39,643 nucleotides of DNA from Thermoplasmata archaeon (GTDB lineage Archaea > Thermoplasmatota > Thermoplasmata > Lutacidiplasmatales > UBA184). Under the pieces are notes generated by a model. That model was not told the DNA's origin, ran no database searches, and was given only the letters and a program-made list of their open reading frames with translations. Positions 31,698 to 39,643 of the stretch are shown here, one piece after another. A program made the translations under genes and the position numbers. The DNA lies in contig JAKAWP010000008.1 in the NCBI GenBank assembly GCA_021816955.1, forward strand, positions 1 to 39,643. The letters run 5' to 3'. Within the stretch, counting starts at the first letter, position 1. Each line of letters begins with the position of its first letter.

Positions 31698-33472
31698 ACG
31701 GCTTCGAGCCCGTTCTGGTAGACGAGCACAAACGGCGGTCGCTCGAACCACCGCTGGGCGGCCGCGCTGAGCGGCAAAGCGGGAGCCGACGGGTTGAGGG
31801 CGACGCCCGTGTACATCGTCGCATCGACGGCCACCGCGTTGATCGGCGCGATCGAGTGCGGAGCGTCGGAGCCGTTCAGCTCCGCGAGGGCCGCCGAGAA
31901 GTTTGACCCGGTGAACAGCGCCGGCGTTGAATCCCAGGTCGCTCGATTCCCGTCAAATCCGAAGATCATCGAGCTCAGCCGATGGTCCGAGGCGATGACG
32001 AACGTTATCGGCACGCCGAGGCCGATCCACATCCATAACGCGGCGTCCCCGTGCGTGAGTCCCTCCTGAAAGCCACCGAAATCCGACGGGGGCGGATAGA
32101 CGATCGCGGCGTTCGCCGCAACGAGGACGACCAATCCGATCGATGCCGCGAGGAGCGCGCGGCGGCCTCCTCGGTCTCCGGCGCGCAAGGCGAGTCGAGC
32201 ACCGCCGACGGCGAGCAAGAGGCCGAGCGGGATGAACAGGTATTCGGCGTGTCGCGAGGGGGGAATCGCATTGACAAAGCCGGCGACGGATGGTCCGACC
32301 TCGGCGAGCAGGAGCGTGGCGATCGCGGAGAGCCCAATCGCTCCGAGGAGCGTGAGGCTCCACGGACCCAGCCGAGCCGTGGTCAACGCGCGACGGCTAC
32401 CGGCGGCGAGCATCGCGGCCCCGAGCAGCGGCGCGAACCAGAGGAGGGCAGCGGGAGCGACCGTTTGGCTCGTCCCCGGCAGCGGAACGAAGACGAGCAC
32501 GCCGATCGCCCCGAAGACGACGAGCCCGATGATGAGCGCATCCCGTGCGAGGCTGCGCGTCGTGGGGACCCGCACCCATGACCCCTTCGTACCTCCCACG
32601 CGGCGCCGCGCGAGCAGAAGAGCCCCGGTCCCTAGGAAGGCGAGCAGGACGACGGATTCCAACCCGACGAACGTGCCGAGCGGGCTCGAGCCGAGGCCGG
32701 GGACCAAGACGTCCGACACGAAGGTCGGCGCGCCGTAGAACCAGTAGGCGAGTGTCGCCGTTGAGAGCGCGGCCAGAAACGTCCATTCGCGAGCGGGGAA
32801 TCGTCCGCTCCAGAGGCGCGGTCGCCAGAGTTCGAGCAGGACGATCCCACCGGCCCCGCCGACGACGAAGAGGTACGTGGAGAGGTGGTGGGTGACGACG
32901 AGCGCGGCGCTCGCGAGACCGAGCGGGAAGAACCATCGCCGGTCGCGTCGACTCTCGACCAGCATCCACCAACCGGCGACGCACAAGAAGTCGCCGAGGG
33001 CGAGCGGTGCGGGGTGGGCGAGCGAGAACATCCGAGGCATCGCGACCGTCGCGAGTGTGGCGCCGAGGAGCGCGACCGAATCGCGAGGGTAGAGCCGCCG
33101 GAACAACTGGAAGAGCGGGAGGATGCTCAAGGCGGCGACGCTCGGGATGACCCATGTAAGGGCGCTGAGCGGCGAGAGGCCGAGGGCGCCGGCGCTTGCG
33201 CCGGAGAGCAAGAAGATTCCCGGGAAATCGGGATACGCCGTGCCCCATCCGAGATAGGCCGAGCCGAGAGGAAGGTGGCCGGTCGTCACCAGCGCGCTCG
33301 TGAGGCGGAAGTACTCGCCGGTGTCCGAGCCAAATAAGGCGAACGACAAGTACGGCTCCAGCGCGAGGAAGACGACCAGGGCGGACGCTCCGGCGAGCCA
33401 GAGGACGATCTCGGGGCGCATTCGCCGCGCCGAATCCGATTCGGTTGTCGTCGTCGCGCCCGCCGGGTCCAT
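31664..33472 (-). CDS. Polytopic membrane protein, possible GT-C glycosyltransferase
   Basis: A 602-residue protein with roughly a dozen hydrophobic segments and a soluble C-terminal part of about 100 residues. After the first membrane segment comes FALFGSDTGEYFRL; an aspartate in that first outer loop is typical of GT-C enzymes that use lipid-linked sugars (STT3, PMT families). VTHHLSTYLF and PPSRHAEYLFIPLG carry further His/Arg residues in loops. The C-terminal part ends WFERPPFVLVYQNGLEAVYFVD. GT-C membership is a suggestion, not proof. A CTATAC-type element on the minus strand about 31 bp before the ATG suggests a short leader. Confidence 0.6.
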   Translation of the reverse strand: MDPAGATTTTESDSARRMRPEIVLWLAGASALVVFLALEPYLSFALFGSDTGEYFRLTSALVTTGHLPLGSAYLGWGTAYPDFPGIFLLSGASAGALGLSPLSALTWVIPSVAALSILPLFQLFRRLYPRDSVALLGATLATVAMPRMFSLAHPAPLALGDFLCVAGWWMLVESRRDRRWFFPLGLASAALVVTHHLSTYLFVVGGAGGIVLLELWRPRLWSGRFPAREWTFLAALSTATLAYWFYGAPTFVSDVLVPGLGSSPLGTFVGLESVVLLAFLGTGALLLARRRVGGTKGSWVRVPTTRSLARDALIIGLVVFGAIGVLVFVPLPGTSQTVAPAALLWFAPLLGAAMLAAGSRRALTTARLGPWSLTLLGAIGLSAIATLLLAEVGPSVAGFVNAIPPSRHAEYLFIPLGLLLAVGGARLALRAGDRGGRRALLAASIGLVVLVAANAAIVYPPPSDFGGFQEGLTHGDAALWMWIGLGVPITFVIASDHRLSSMIFGFDGNRATWDSTPALFTGSNFSAALAELNGSDAPHSIAPINAVAVDATMYTGVALNPSAPALPLSAAAQRWFERPPFVLVYQNGLEAVYFVDAALFSG

Positions 33473-33600
33473 CGGATGCGCCTCGTACGATTTGCTCCGC
33501 TATACGTCTGCCGGGCGGCGGTGCGGCATCGCAACACCCTGTCTCGTTCCATACGCATAAATAGGGGACCTCGGTCAGGGCCGAATCGAGGTCGTCACCG

Positions 33601-33981
33601 ATGCCCGATCGGAGTCGGTCCCGGCGCGCTGCGTCCCGTCCGCGGACTGGCCCCCGGCCGACCCGCCGGAAGACAGTGCCCGCGCCCCCCCGAGGCGCGT
33701 CGTCCTCCTCGGCTCGGAGGACGCGGCCGTTGCCCCCAGCCCCTGCCCCGACTCCGGCCGCCCGGTCGTCGGCACCGGCGTCATCGGCCGTCCCGACTGC
33801 GCCGGTCGGGACGACCCCTCCGGCGCGTCGGCACCTGCTCTCCCTCTCGTTTGTCCGGGACGGGGACGATTACCTCGCGAGGATCGAGACGGATTCCGGG
33901 CAGATCACGGAGCTCAAGCACCGGGCCCTCGATCAGCTGTTGACGCTCGTGGCGGGGGAACTCGAAGACCTGCTCGAGTGA
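33601..33981 (+). CDS. Small protein with disordered basic N-terminus, function unknown
   Basis: A 126-residue product. The first 75 residues are a low-complexity mix of Arg, Pro, Ser, Ala and Thr, clearly disordered and strongly basic. The last 50 ([30 protein letters not shown]...) look like a small folded beta-alpha unit. ATAAATAG near 33556-33563, about 40 bp upstream, is a good TATA element and supports expression. The stop overlaps the region just before yjbQ. I do not recognise the C-terminal domain. Because low-complexity frames are common in GC-rich DNA, the call leans on the promoter and the C-terminal sequence. Confidence 0.6.
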   Translation: MPDRSRSRRAASRPRTGPRPTRRKTVPAPPRGASSSSARRTRPLPPAPAPTPAARSSAPASSAVPTAPVGTTPPARRHLLSLSFVRDGDDYLARIETDSGQITELKHRALDQLLTLVAGELEDLLE

Positions 33982-34010
33982 GACAAGGAGACGGTCCGCT
34001 CGGTGGTTCG

Positions 34011-34442
34011 ATGCCCAGTCGGACAGAATACCTTTGGTTTGAGACGGCGTCGCGACGGGAATTCGTTCGGATCACGGACCAAGTTCGCCGGATCGTCCGC
34101 GACAGCGGCGTCGCGGAGGGGTTTGCGCTCGTCTCCGCGATGCACATCACGGCGGCCGTGTACGTCAACGACAACGAGGCCGGTTTGATCCACGATATCG
34201 AGCGCTGGGCGGATCGCCTGGCCCCGGTCGCCGACTACGAGCATCACCGTTCCGGCGAGACCAACGGGGACGCCCACCTCAAGCGGCTGCTCTTGGGACA
34301 CCAGGTCGTCGTGCCGGTGACCGGCGGCGATCTCGACCTCGGCCCGTGGGAGGAGATCTTCTACGCGGAGTTCGATGGCCAGCGACGGAAGCGAGTGGTC
34401 GTGAAAGTGATCGGAGACGGACCGTCGCCCGTCACTCCATAA
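34011..34442 (+). CDS. YjbQ/UPF0047-family protein
   Basis: A 143-residue protein of typical YjbQ size. Conserved elements include [48 protein letters not shown] with the metal-binding histidines, and [14 protein letters not shown] near the end. E. coli YjbQ has weak thiamin phosphate synthase activity, and the family is often labelled a secondary thiamin-phosphate synthase; the true role is unsettled. ATG at 34011 was chosen over GTG 33978, since [18 protein letters not shown] fits the family start. The 3' end overlaps the convergent isocitrate dehydrogenase by 11 bp. Confidence 0.85.
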   Translation: MPSRTEYLWFETASRREFVRITDQVRRIVRDSGVAEGFALVSAMHITAAVYVNDNEAGLIHDIERWADRLAPVADYEHHRSGETNGDAHLKRLLLGHQVVVPVTGGDLDLGPWEEIFYAEFDGQRRKRVVVKVIGDGPSPVTP

Positions 34443-35541
34443 GGTGGGAGTCGATGGCCGTGCTCGCCTCGACCCGTCGTTTCGGAAGCGGCCGAGTGAG
34501 GTCGACCAAGGGTACCTTCCGGGCGATCTCCTTCGCCATCGCGGAGCACGACGACGGTGGGACTGGTCGCTGGGTATAGCCGGGGAGCGCCAGGTCGTAG
34601 GTCACGACCTTCTTTTCGAGAATCGTCTCGTAGACCGCCCGGAAGACCCGATCCGCCGCCTCCGTCTCGCCGATGTACCGCAGCAATAGCTCTAGACAGA
34701 GGATCTCGGCGACGGGGTCGGCCTTGTCGAGGCCCGCGTACTTCGGGGCCGAGCCGTGCACCGGCTCGAAGACCGCGATGTTCTCCCCATACAGCGCGCC
34801 CGGGGCGATCCCAAGGCCCCCGGCGAGCCCCGCACAAAGGTCCGAGAGGATGTCACCGAAGAGGTTCGTGGTAACGATCACATCGTACTCCTCGGGCTTC
34901 TTGGCGAGCTGCATGCACATGTTGTCGATCAGCCGTTCTTCGGAAGCGATGTCGGGGTACTGGCGGGCGATCTCCCGGAACGCCGTCTGGAAAAGACCCC
35001 CGGTGGTCTTCATGATGTTCGCCTTGTGCACCGCAGTCACCTTGCGCCGGTGTTCCCGGCGGGCGAGCTCGAACGCGAAACGAATGATGCGGTCGGAAGC
35101 TTTCCGCGTGACGACCGCGACGCTCTCCGCGGCGGTGTGGTCGCGATCGACCCAATGCTCGACCCCCGAGTACAGGCCCTCCGTCGCCTCACGGACCACG
35201 ATCAGGTCGACGTCCGGATATCGGGTCCCCTCCCCCGCAATCGCCCGGGCCGGTCGGACGGAGGCGTAGAGGTCGAGTTGCTGACGGAGCGCGACATTGA
35301 CGCTGCGGAATCCTCCGCCGATCGGGGTCGTGATCGGTCCCTTCAACGCAAGTCGGGTCCGTCGGATCGACTCGAGCACCGTCTCCGGAAGCGGGGTCCC
35401 CTGCGTGCGGATGGTTCGCTCGCCCGCCTCGACGACTTCCCATTCGAGTGGAACGCCGGTTGCGTCCGCCACTAGGCGAGCCGCCTGGGTGACCTCTGGA
35501 CCGATCCCGTCGCCCGGTATCAATGTCACGAGCCGCGACAT
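34432..35541 (-). CDS. Isocitrate dehydrogenase, decarboxylating (isopropylmalate dehydrogenase superfamily)
   Basis: A 369-residue beta-decarboxylating dehydrogenase, starting [67 protein letters not shown] and [19 protein letters not shown] are substrate- and metal-binding stretches, and [13 protein letters not shown] is the cofactor loop. The S-x-N-x-x-x-R pattern and EGLYSGVEH fit isocitrate dehydrogenase of the short eukaryote-like NAD type better than isopropylmalate or homoisocitrate dehydrogenase, though the latter cannot be fully excluded. It turns isocitrate to 2-oxoglutarate, downstream of aconitase. ATG 35541 follows an AT-rich element (around 35577) by about 36 bp. Confidence 0.85.
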   Translation of the reverse strand: MSRLVTLIPGDGIGPEVTQAARLVADATGVPLEWEVVEAGERTIRTQGTPLPETVLESIRRTRLALKGPITTPIGGGFRSVNVALRQQLDLYASVRPARAIAGEGTRYPDVDLIVVREATEGLYSGVEHWVDRDHTAAESVAVVTRKASDRIIRFAFELARREHRRKVTAVHKANIMKTTGGLFQTAFREIARQYPDIASEERLIDNMCMQLAKKPEEYDVIVTTNLFGDILSDLCAGLAGGLGIAPGALYGENIAVFEPVHGSAPKYAGLDKADPVAEILCLELLLRYIGETEAADRVFRAVYETILEKKVVTYDLALPGYTQRPVPPSSCSAMAKEIARKVPLVDLTRPLPKRRVEASTAIDSHLME

Positions 35542-35923
35542 CTCATCCTCGGGGGCGCGAGCCGTATTGGGGAATAATGATTGCCCGTGCCCCCAGGGGT
35601 GCGAGAGCGGTATCACCGAAGGGGAGGATCGCCCCGCGAACGAAGATCATCCGCTGAGCTCGCCCCGAAGTCCGCCGGCCGGTCTTGCTGAGCACGCCAC
35701 CCGCGGTCTGGGTCCCGGATGGCCCGTCCTCCCTCTCCCCCTCTCGCCCGGGTTCCCCCGATCGGCCGATACCGGCGCCAATCGGCGGCTTGATCCTTTC
35801 GTTGGTTTCGGCGGTCGATCTCGGGTGCGGCCCCGCGCGCCGCGTCATCCCGGGATCGGCCATGGGTAGTTGTGAACTATGAAATATAGGTATTCTTATA
35901 GTCGATTGTATTCAAGTGTCGTG
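35542..35923. other. Intergenic region before the Orc1/Cdc6-like gene
   Basis: A divergent intergenic region of 382 bp. The left end holds the isocitrate dehydrogenase promoter. The middle is GC-rich with short open frames on both strands that have no recognisable motif. The right 55 bp (about 35869-35923) are strikingly AT-rich for this window and hold TATTCTTATAG (35891-35901), the likely TATA box for the gene at 35924. Replication origins often lie beside orc1/cdc6 genes, but I found no origin-recognition-box repeats here. Confidence 0.5.
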
Positions 35924-37183
35924 ATGGTCGCGGTCGTGCGAGCGGACGTTCTGTCCGCGGATTGGTTGCCGCCGGTGGCGCTCGGGCGGACGAAAGAGAT
36001 CGAAGCGTTGGTGCGGCTCCTCGAGCGGCGAACGGAAGACACCAGATCCCGAGTCGTCTTTCTGGCCGCGCCGAGAGGGGCCGGCTCATCCACCGTGGCC
36101 CGGATCGCCGCTCGGGTCGCGGCCGACTTGGACGCTCATCACCGGGGCGGGGGCCGTCCCCGCATTCTCACCGTACGCACCCGCTACTACCGGGGACCGC
36201 GCGGGGTGGCGGCGGCCCTGCTACGGCATTACGACGACGCCCTCGACGGGCGGGGATTCCCCACGGCGGAGCTGCTGGCCGGCTTCTTCCGTCGGTCTCG
36301 CCGAGCGAACGTCCCGGTGATCGTCGTCCTCGACGATGTCGCGGTCGGCGGACCGGAGCTCGAAGGAATCGTCCGTGCGTTCCGACACCCGGACCGCTTC
36401 CTCCCCGAGGGCGAAGACGGACTTCCCCCGATCGATTGCGTCGTGGTCGGAACGTGGGAAGGGCTTCGGAGCACCGTGAAATCCGAGTTCCTGCGCGCGG
36501 TGGATCACACGGCGGTCTCGATACCGCCGTACTCCCCGGCAGAGATCCGACGGATTCTCGCGGACCGCTTCGCCCGGGCGGTCGGATCGCCGGCGCCCCC
36601 GGCCGTGCTGGACCGGCTCGTCGCGCGCACCGAGCTGGACGGGGGTGGGGCGTCTCGCGCCGTCGAGCGTCTGCGGCAGGAGCTTATCGGAGTCCCGGCC
36701 GCGGACCGGCTCGACGCGTCGTACGAGCGACGGGAGGCGCTCCGCGTGGCGCTCGAACCGCACCTGTGGGAGGCGATCCACGATCTCGCCCCTCGACGGT
36801 CGGTCGGTGTCCGGGACCTGCGAGAGGCGGAGCGAACCCGGGCGCAAGCAACCGGCGCGCCCCGCCTCGCGACGACGACGTTTTGGCGCCGGCTGGTACA
36901 GCTCGAACGCGCCGGATATCTCGCCCGCGAGGTGAGGTTCGGCGGAGGCGGCGGTACGCGGTCGCAGATCCGGTTTCTCCGTCCGGTGCCCGAGTCGGTC
37001 AGGGTTCGTGGGCCGGAAACTCCTCGAGGGTTCGGGCCGGCTTGCGAGCGTTGGGGGTCCGACCGGACGTTGCCGGTGACGGTCGAGCCGCCGTATCGGA
37101 GTCCCGGGACGGCTTCCCTCCCTTCCCGGTGGACGATCGACCCAACTGGCGAAGCACCATCTCGGCAAGGGAGCGTGACCTGA
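35924..37183 (+). CDS. Orc1/Cdc6-like AAA+ protein with defective Walker A motif
   Basis: A 419-residue protein. ALGRTKEIEALVRLLERR (19-36) is the typical Orc1/Cdc6 entry, followed by VVFLAAPRGAGSST (44-57), where the Walker A lysine is replaced by Ser55, and VIVVLDDVA (122-130), where the Walker B glutamate is Asp128. VVVGTWEGL resembles sensor 1. Residues about 250-345 form the C-terminal winged helix (LATTTFWRRLVQLERAGYLAREV). The last 65 residues are Pro/Arg-rich and lie antisense to the end of Hel308. ATG 35924, about 28 bp from a TATA element, is preferred over 35879. The missing lysine suggests no normal ATP use; a DNA-binding or regulatory paralogue is likely. Confidence 0.75.
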   Translation: MVAVVRADVLSADWLPPVALGRTKEIEALVRLLERRTEDTRSRVVFLAAPRGAGSSTVARIAARVAADLDAHHRGGGRPRILTVRTRYYRGPRGVAAALLRHYDDALDGRGFPTAELLAGFFRRSRRANVPVIVVLDDVAVGGPELEGIVRAFRHPDRFLPEGEDGLPPIDCVVVGTWEGLRSTVKSEFLRAVDHTAVSIPPYSPAEIRRILADRFARAVGSPAPPAVLDRLVARTELDGGGASRAVERLRQELIGVPAADRLDASYERREALRVALEPHLWEAIHDLAPRRSVGVRDLREAERTRAQATGAPRLATTTFWRRLVQLERAGYLAREVRFGGGGGTRSQIRFLRPVPESVRVRGPETPRGFGPACERWGSDRTLPVTVEPPYRSPGTASLPSRWTIDPTGEAPSRQGSVT

Positions 37184-39314
37184 GAGCCTGCTCCACCCGA
37201 TCGATCGGTGCCCCCCGCAGGGATTCCCGGTCCGGGAATCCGGCCGCATACAGCGCCCGAGCTCGGACGCGTCCGATGCCGCGCAGCCGGACGAGGTCGA
37301 GGAGTTCTTCCCGGACGCCGTAGCGGACCCTCAGGGCGAGGTCGTCCAAGCGGTTCGCCAATCGACGCTGGTAGCGCGCGGCGATCCGGCCGGCCGCGAA
37401 CAACAGCCACTCGGCATCCTCGGCCTTGGCGCGGAGGTCCCCAGCTCCGATGCCGAACGTTTCGGTGAGCTCGAGGAGCGGTCGCTCGTCGAGCCATGCT
37501 TCGAGGACGGCGGCGGTCTTGAGGGTCGCCAAGAACAGCTCGAGGTCGAGATGGAGCGGCGGCTCGTCCGGGTGAACGAGGAGGGACGAGGCCTCCTCGG
37601 TGTACCGCGCGAGGAGGCTCGGTCCGTCCGGGCGCCGAAGAAACAGCGGCGGCAGGTCGGGCGTCGCGGCGACGGCGGCGAGCAGCGGAAACGTGCCGAC
37701 GGTCGCGGGGGCCTGTTCCAAGACCCGTCGCAAGAGGTCGGCGCTCACCGGGTCGAGGTAGAGGTCCGACGTCAATCGCCCGAACGGGGTCGCCTCGAGC
37801 GCGCTATCGGCCGTCAAGAAACCGTGTTCGGTCAGGTAGCGGCGCGCGTCGTCGAGCGTGGCGTGCAGGTCGTCGAGCGCCAAGGTGTGGCCATAGAAGG
37901 TCGCCTCGAAGAACTCGTTCAGCTCGCGCTCCGTGGTCACCGCACCGCTCGCGACCAGCGCGAGCAAGTGCATGCGCAACGCCGGCTCCGCCGCCAGTCG
38001 GCTCTGGACATCCTCGGGGGTCGCCGACAGGTAGTCGTCGAACAATCGCTCTTGGTCCTCCGGCCGTCGGGCGAGGAGGATCGCCTCGCCGACCGAATCG
38101 AACCGGGGCCGGCCGGCGCGACCGAGCATCTGCTGGATCTCGAAGGTCGGGATCGGCGCTTGCAGCCCCAGGCGATCGTCGTAGCGGCTCGTGTCGCGGA
38201 CCACGACCCGTCGAGCGGGGAGGTTGATGCCCGCCGCCAGCGTAGGGGTCGCGGCGAGCGCCTTGAGAATCCCTTCCTTGAACCCGCGCTCGATGAGCGT
38301 CCGCTCCGCGTGCGTGAGGGAAGCGTTGTGGAAGGCGACCGCGTGAGGAAGCAAGCCAGAGAGCCGTCGGACGCCTTCGGTCGTCTCCTCGGAAACTTCG
38401 GATAGCTCGGCCGCCAGGCGACGGGCGCGCTCGCGGTCGGCCGGCGCCAACCGAGCCTCGACCACCGGCACGAGGGCCTCCGCGACCGTCTCGCTGCTCT
38501 TCCGGCTGTTGACGAAGACGAGCGTCTGGCCGTTGCCGGCCAACGCGTCGGCCACGAGGGATCCGACCGGGTCCCGCCCGGTCTCCAGGTCCCGGGTCCC
38601 CCCGTCGGTGTAGGTGATCCGTCCGTCGTGGTAGACCCCCCGGCGGAGCGGAACCGGGCGGAAACTGCTCGTGAGATGCACGGCGTCGAGCCAATCGGCG
38701 ACGGCCGCCGAGTTGCCGACGGTCGCCGACAGCGCGACGAACTGCAGCGAGGTGCGCCGCCGACGGAGCCGGGTCAGCGCCACCTCGAGCGTGGGGCCCC
38801 GATCGGGGTCGCCCAGCAGGTGGACCTCGTCGGCGACGACCACTCCGAGCCGGTCGAGCCAGGGGACGTTACGGCGCAAGAGGGCATCGGCCTTCTCCAC
38901 CGTCGCGACGAGCACATCGCATCGATCGAGGCGCTCGGACGGCAGGTCGAAATCCCCGACCGAGACGGCGACGCGCAGGCCGAGCGATTCGAAGGCGCGC
39001 AGCTCCTCCGCCTTTTCGTGCGCGAGCGCCCGCAGGGGAACGAGGTAGAGGGTGGTCCGCCCGCGGGTCCAAGCCCGCCACGCGGCGAGGTAGGCGACCA
39101 ACGACTTGCCGCTCGCCGTCGGGCACGCGAGCAGCACGTTCTGGCCGGCGAGGACCGGGACGAGCGCCTCGGCTTGGGGAGGGTACCAGCTCGTGACTCC
39201 GTGGCCTTTCAGGATCGCGCGGACCGGCTCGGGTAGCTCCACGACGTCCAAGGGCACGCGCGCATGGGGGCTGGACGGGTCGCTGTCGGCCACCGGCGAG
39301 GCGTCCGCTACCAT
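36999..39314 (-). CDS. hel308: Ski2-like DNA helicase Hel308
   Basis: A 771-residue helicase of Hel308 length. Motifs: Q-motif-like WYPPQAEAL, Walker A CPTASGKS, motif II ADEVHLLGD, motif III LSATVGN, motif IV VFVNSRKSSE, motif VI QMLGRAGRPRFD. A winged helix and ratchet domain follow, then LVRLRGIGRVRARALYAAGF, the helix-hairpin-helix that ends Hel308, and a Pro/Ser/Arg-rich tail. It unwinds forked DNA 3'-5' at stalled replication forks. ATG 39314 lies about 32 bp from GCTTAGTACT on the minus strand; ATG 39329 is an alternative. The tail overlaps the Orc1/Cdc6-like gene by 185 bp. Confidence 0.95.
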   Translation of the reverse strand: MVADASPVADSDPSSPHARVPLDVVELPEPVRAILKGHGVTSWYPPQAEALVPVLAGQNVLLACPTASGKSLVAYLAAWRAWTRGRTTLYLVPLRALAHEKAEELRAFESLGLRVAVSVGDFDLPSERLDRCDVLVATVEKADALLRRNVPWLDRLGVVVADEVHLLGDPDRGPTLEVALTRLRRRRTSLQFVALSATVGNSAAVADWLDAVHLTSSFRPVPLRRGVYHDGRITYTDGGTRDLETGRDPVGSLVADALAGNGQTLVFVNSRKSSETVAEALVPVVEARLAPADRERARRLAAELSEVSEETTEGVRRLSGLLPHAVAFHNASLTHAERTLIERGFKEGILKALAATPTLAAGINLPARRVVVRDTSRYDDRLGLQAPIPTFEIQQMLGRAGRPRFDSVGEAILLARRPEDQERLFDDYLSATPEDVQSRLAAEPALRMHLLALVASGAVTTERELNEFFEATFYGHTLALDDLHATLDDARRYLTEHGFLTADSALEATPFGRLTSDLYLDPVSADLLRRVLEQAPATVGTFPLLAAVAATPDLPPLFLRRPDGPSLLARYTEEASSLLVHPDEPPLHLDLELFLATLKTAAVLEAWLDERPLLELTETFGIGAGDLRAKAEDAEWLLFAAGRIAARYQRRLANRLDDLALRVRYGVREELLDLVRLRGIGRVRARALYAAGFPDRESLRGAPIDRVEQALRSRSLAEMVLRQLGRSSTGKGGKPSRDSDTAARPSPATSGRTPNARKPARTLEEFPAHEP

Positions 39315-39410
39315 CGGCTCGCGGAGCACGACGGCCGCCGAGTACTAAGCAGTGCGTGCACCGGGGGATTGACGCCAGACCCGGCCGGTCCTCGGCGTTC
39401 GGTCGACCGC

Positions 39411-39643
39411 CTACTCGACCTTGAGGTAGCGGCTGGCGACCCAGGTTCCGATCCCGACCATGGCGAGCGCGAACGCCGCCAAGTATCCGAGGTACGTCCA
39501 ATCCGCGACCCCGCTCACGACCACGCCGCGGCCGAACAACGCCGCGTACGTCACCGGGTTCCAATTCGAGATGACGGCCATCCAAACGGGGAAGTTCGCC
39601 GACGGAAAGAGCGCGCCGCTCGCGAACATGAGGGGCATCAGAT
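39411..39643 (-). CDS. ABC-2 type transporter permease, C-terminal part (partial)
   Basis: The frame is open at the right edge and ends at 39411, leaving about 77 residues. LMPLMFASGALFPSANFPVWM is the signature loop of ABC-2 permeases near the fifth membrane segment, ISNWNPVTYAALFGRGVVV follows, and YLGYLAAFALAMVGIGTWVASRY is the last membrane helix. Such permeases pair with an ABC ATPase to export drugs, polysaccharides or lipids; the ATPase would be expected upstream, beyond the edge. It lies about 97 bp past the start of hel308 on the same strand. Confidence 0.85.
   Translation of the reverse strand, partial: LMPLMFASGALFPSANFPVWMAVISNWNPVTYAALFGRGVVVSGVADWTYLGYLAAFALAMVGIGTWVASRYLKVE

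Noticed and set aside
35543-35882. Short frames (106 and 65 residues) in the region before the Orc1/Cdc6-like gene
   Set aside because: No motif, promoter or ribosome-binding site, and composition like other chance frames.
35542-35923. Replication origin next to the Orc1/Cdc6-like gene
   Set aside because: No origin-recognition-box repeats or pairs of inverted motifs are visible; the AT-rich part is short and explained by a promoter.
1-39643. CRISPR arrays or defence islands
   Set aside because: No regularly spaced direct repeats and no cas, restriction-modification or toxin-antitoxin genes were recognised.

Overview
The window reads as a piece of a GC-rich archaeal chromosome, most likely a non-methanogenic Thermoplasmatota lineage (soil groups such as the RBG-16-68-12/Lutacidiplasmatales type would fit; that placement is inference). 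Archaeal markers include an ftsZ-secE-spt5-rpl11 operon, Hel308, an RPA gene followed by its RPA-associated partner, an Orc1/Cdc6-like protein, GatD/GatE, an MptE-like pterin pyrophosphokinase and a COG1340 coiled-coil protein. Many genes have a TATA-like element about 25-38 bp before the start codon and no Shine-Dalgarno sequence, which suggests leaderless or nearly leaderless mRNAs. The acyl-CoA dehydrogenase/ETF operon, aconitase and isocitrate dehydrogenase point to a respiring heterotroph.

Layout. 1-2.2 kb: acd-etfB-etfA operon (minus; etfA runs off the left edge). 2.2-5.5 kb: larB, a small membrane protein, a coiled-coil protein and a membrane-anchored FKBP-like protein. 5.6-7.7 kb: RPA and RPA-associated protein. 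7.8-10.8 kb: pyrF, a GT4 glycosyltransferase and pdxS. 11.2-12.6 kb: an IS110-family, IS1111-type insertion sequence with subterminal inverted repeats and a 3' non-coding end that folds like a bridge RNA/seekRNA. 12.7-16.7 kb: a TPP riboswitch followed by a thiamine-type ABC transporter (thiB-thiP-thiQ-like). 16.7-22.2 kb: phosphohexomutase, aconitase, a GtrA-like protein and a degenerate Nudix-like protein. 22.3 kb: tRNA-Arg(GCG) with a probable intron in the D-loop. 22.5-26.7 kb: gatD-gatE-phosphatase-zinc protein operon with ATGA junctions. 27.0-27.7 kb: hsp20 with an AT-rich promoter, a dyad operator and an intrinsic terminator. 27.7-30.9 kb: ftsZ-secE-spt5-rpl11-small gene (minus). 30.9-35.5 kb: MptE-like enzyme, polytopic membrane protein, a small disordered protein, YjbQ and isocitrate dehydrogenase. 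35.9-39.3 kb: Orc1/Cdc6-like protein convergent with and overlapping Hel308. The right edge holds the end of an ABC-2 permease gene.

The most interesting signals are not ordinary protein-coding genes. (1) In the IS 3' non-coding end, a predicted internal loop carries a 12-nt segment matching, with one mismatch, the 12 bases just outside the left end of the element; this is the behaviour expected of a target guide in an IS110/IS1111 bridge RNA. (2) A thiamine pyrophosphate riboswitch lies before the transporter, with an 8-bp hairpin ending 3 nt before the start codon. (3) The arginine tRNA carries a D-loop insertion that fits a bulge-helix-bulge splicing motif. (4) Spt5 has an extra N-terminal region of about 180 residues. 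(5) The Orc1/Cdc6-like protein lacks the Walker A lysine.

All calls were made by eye from sequence, without homology searches or folding programs. Start codons are often uncertain in this GC-rich DNA, and GTG starts were chosen where a TATA-like element supports them.
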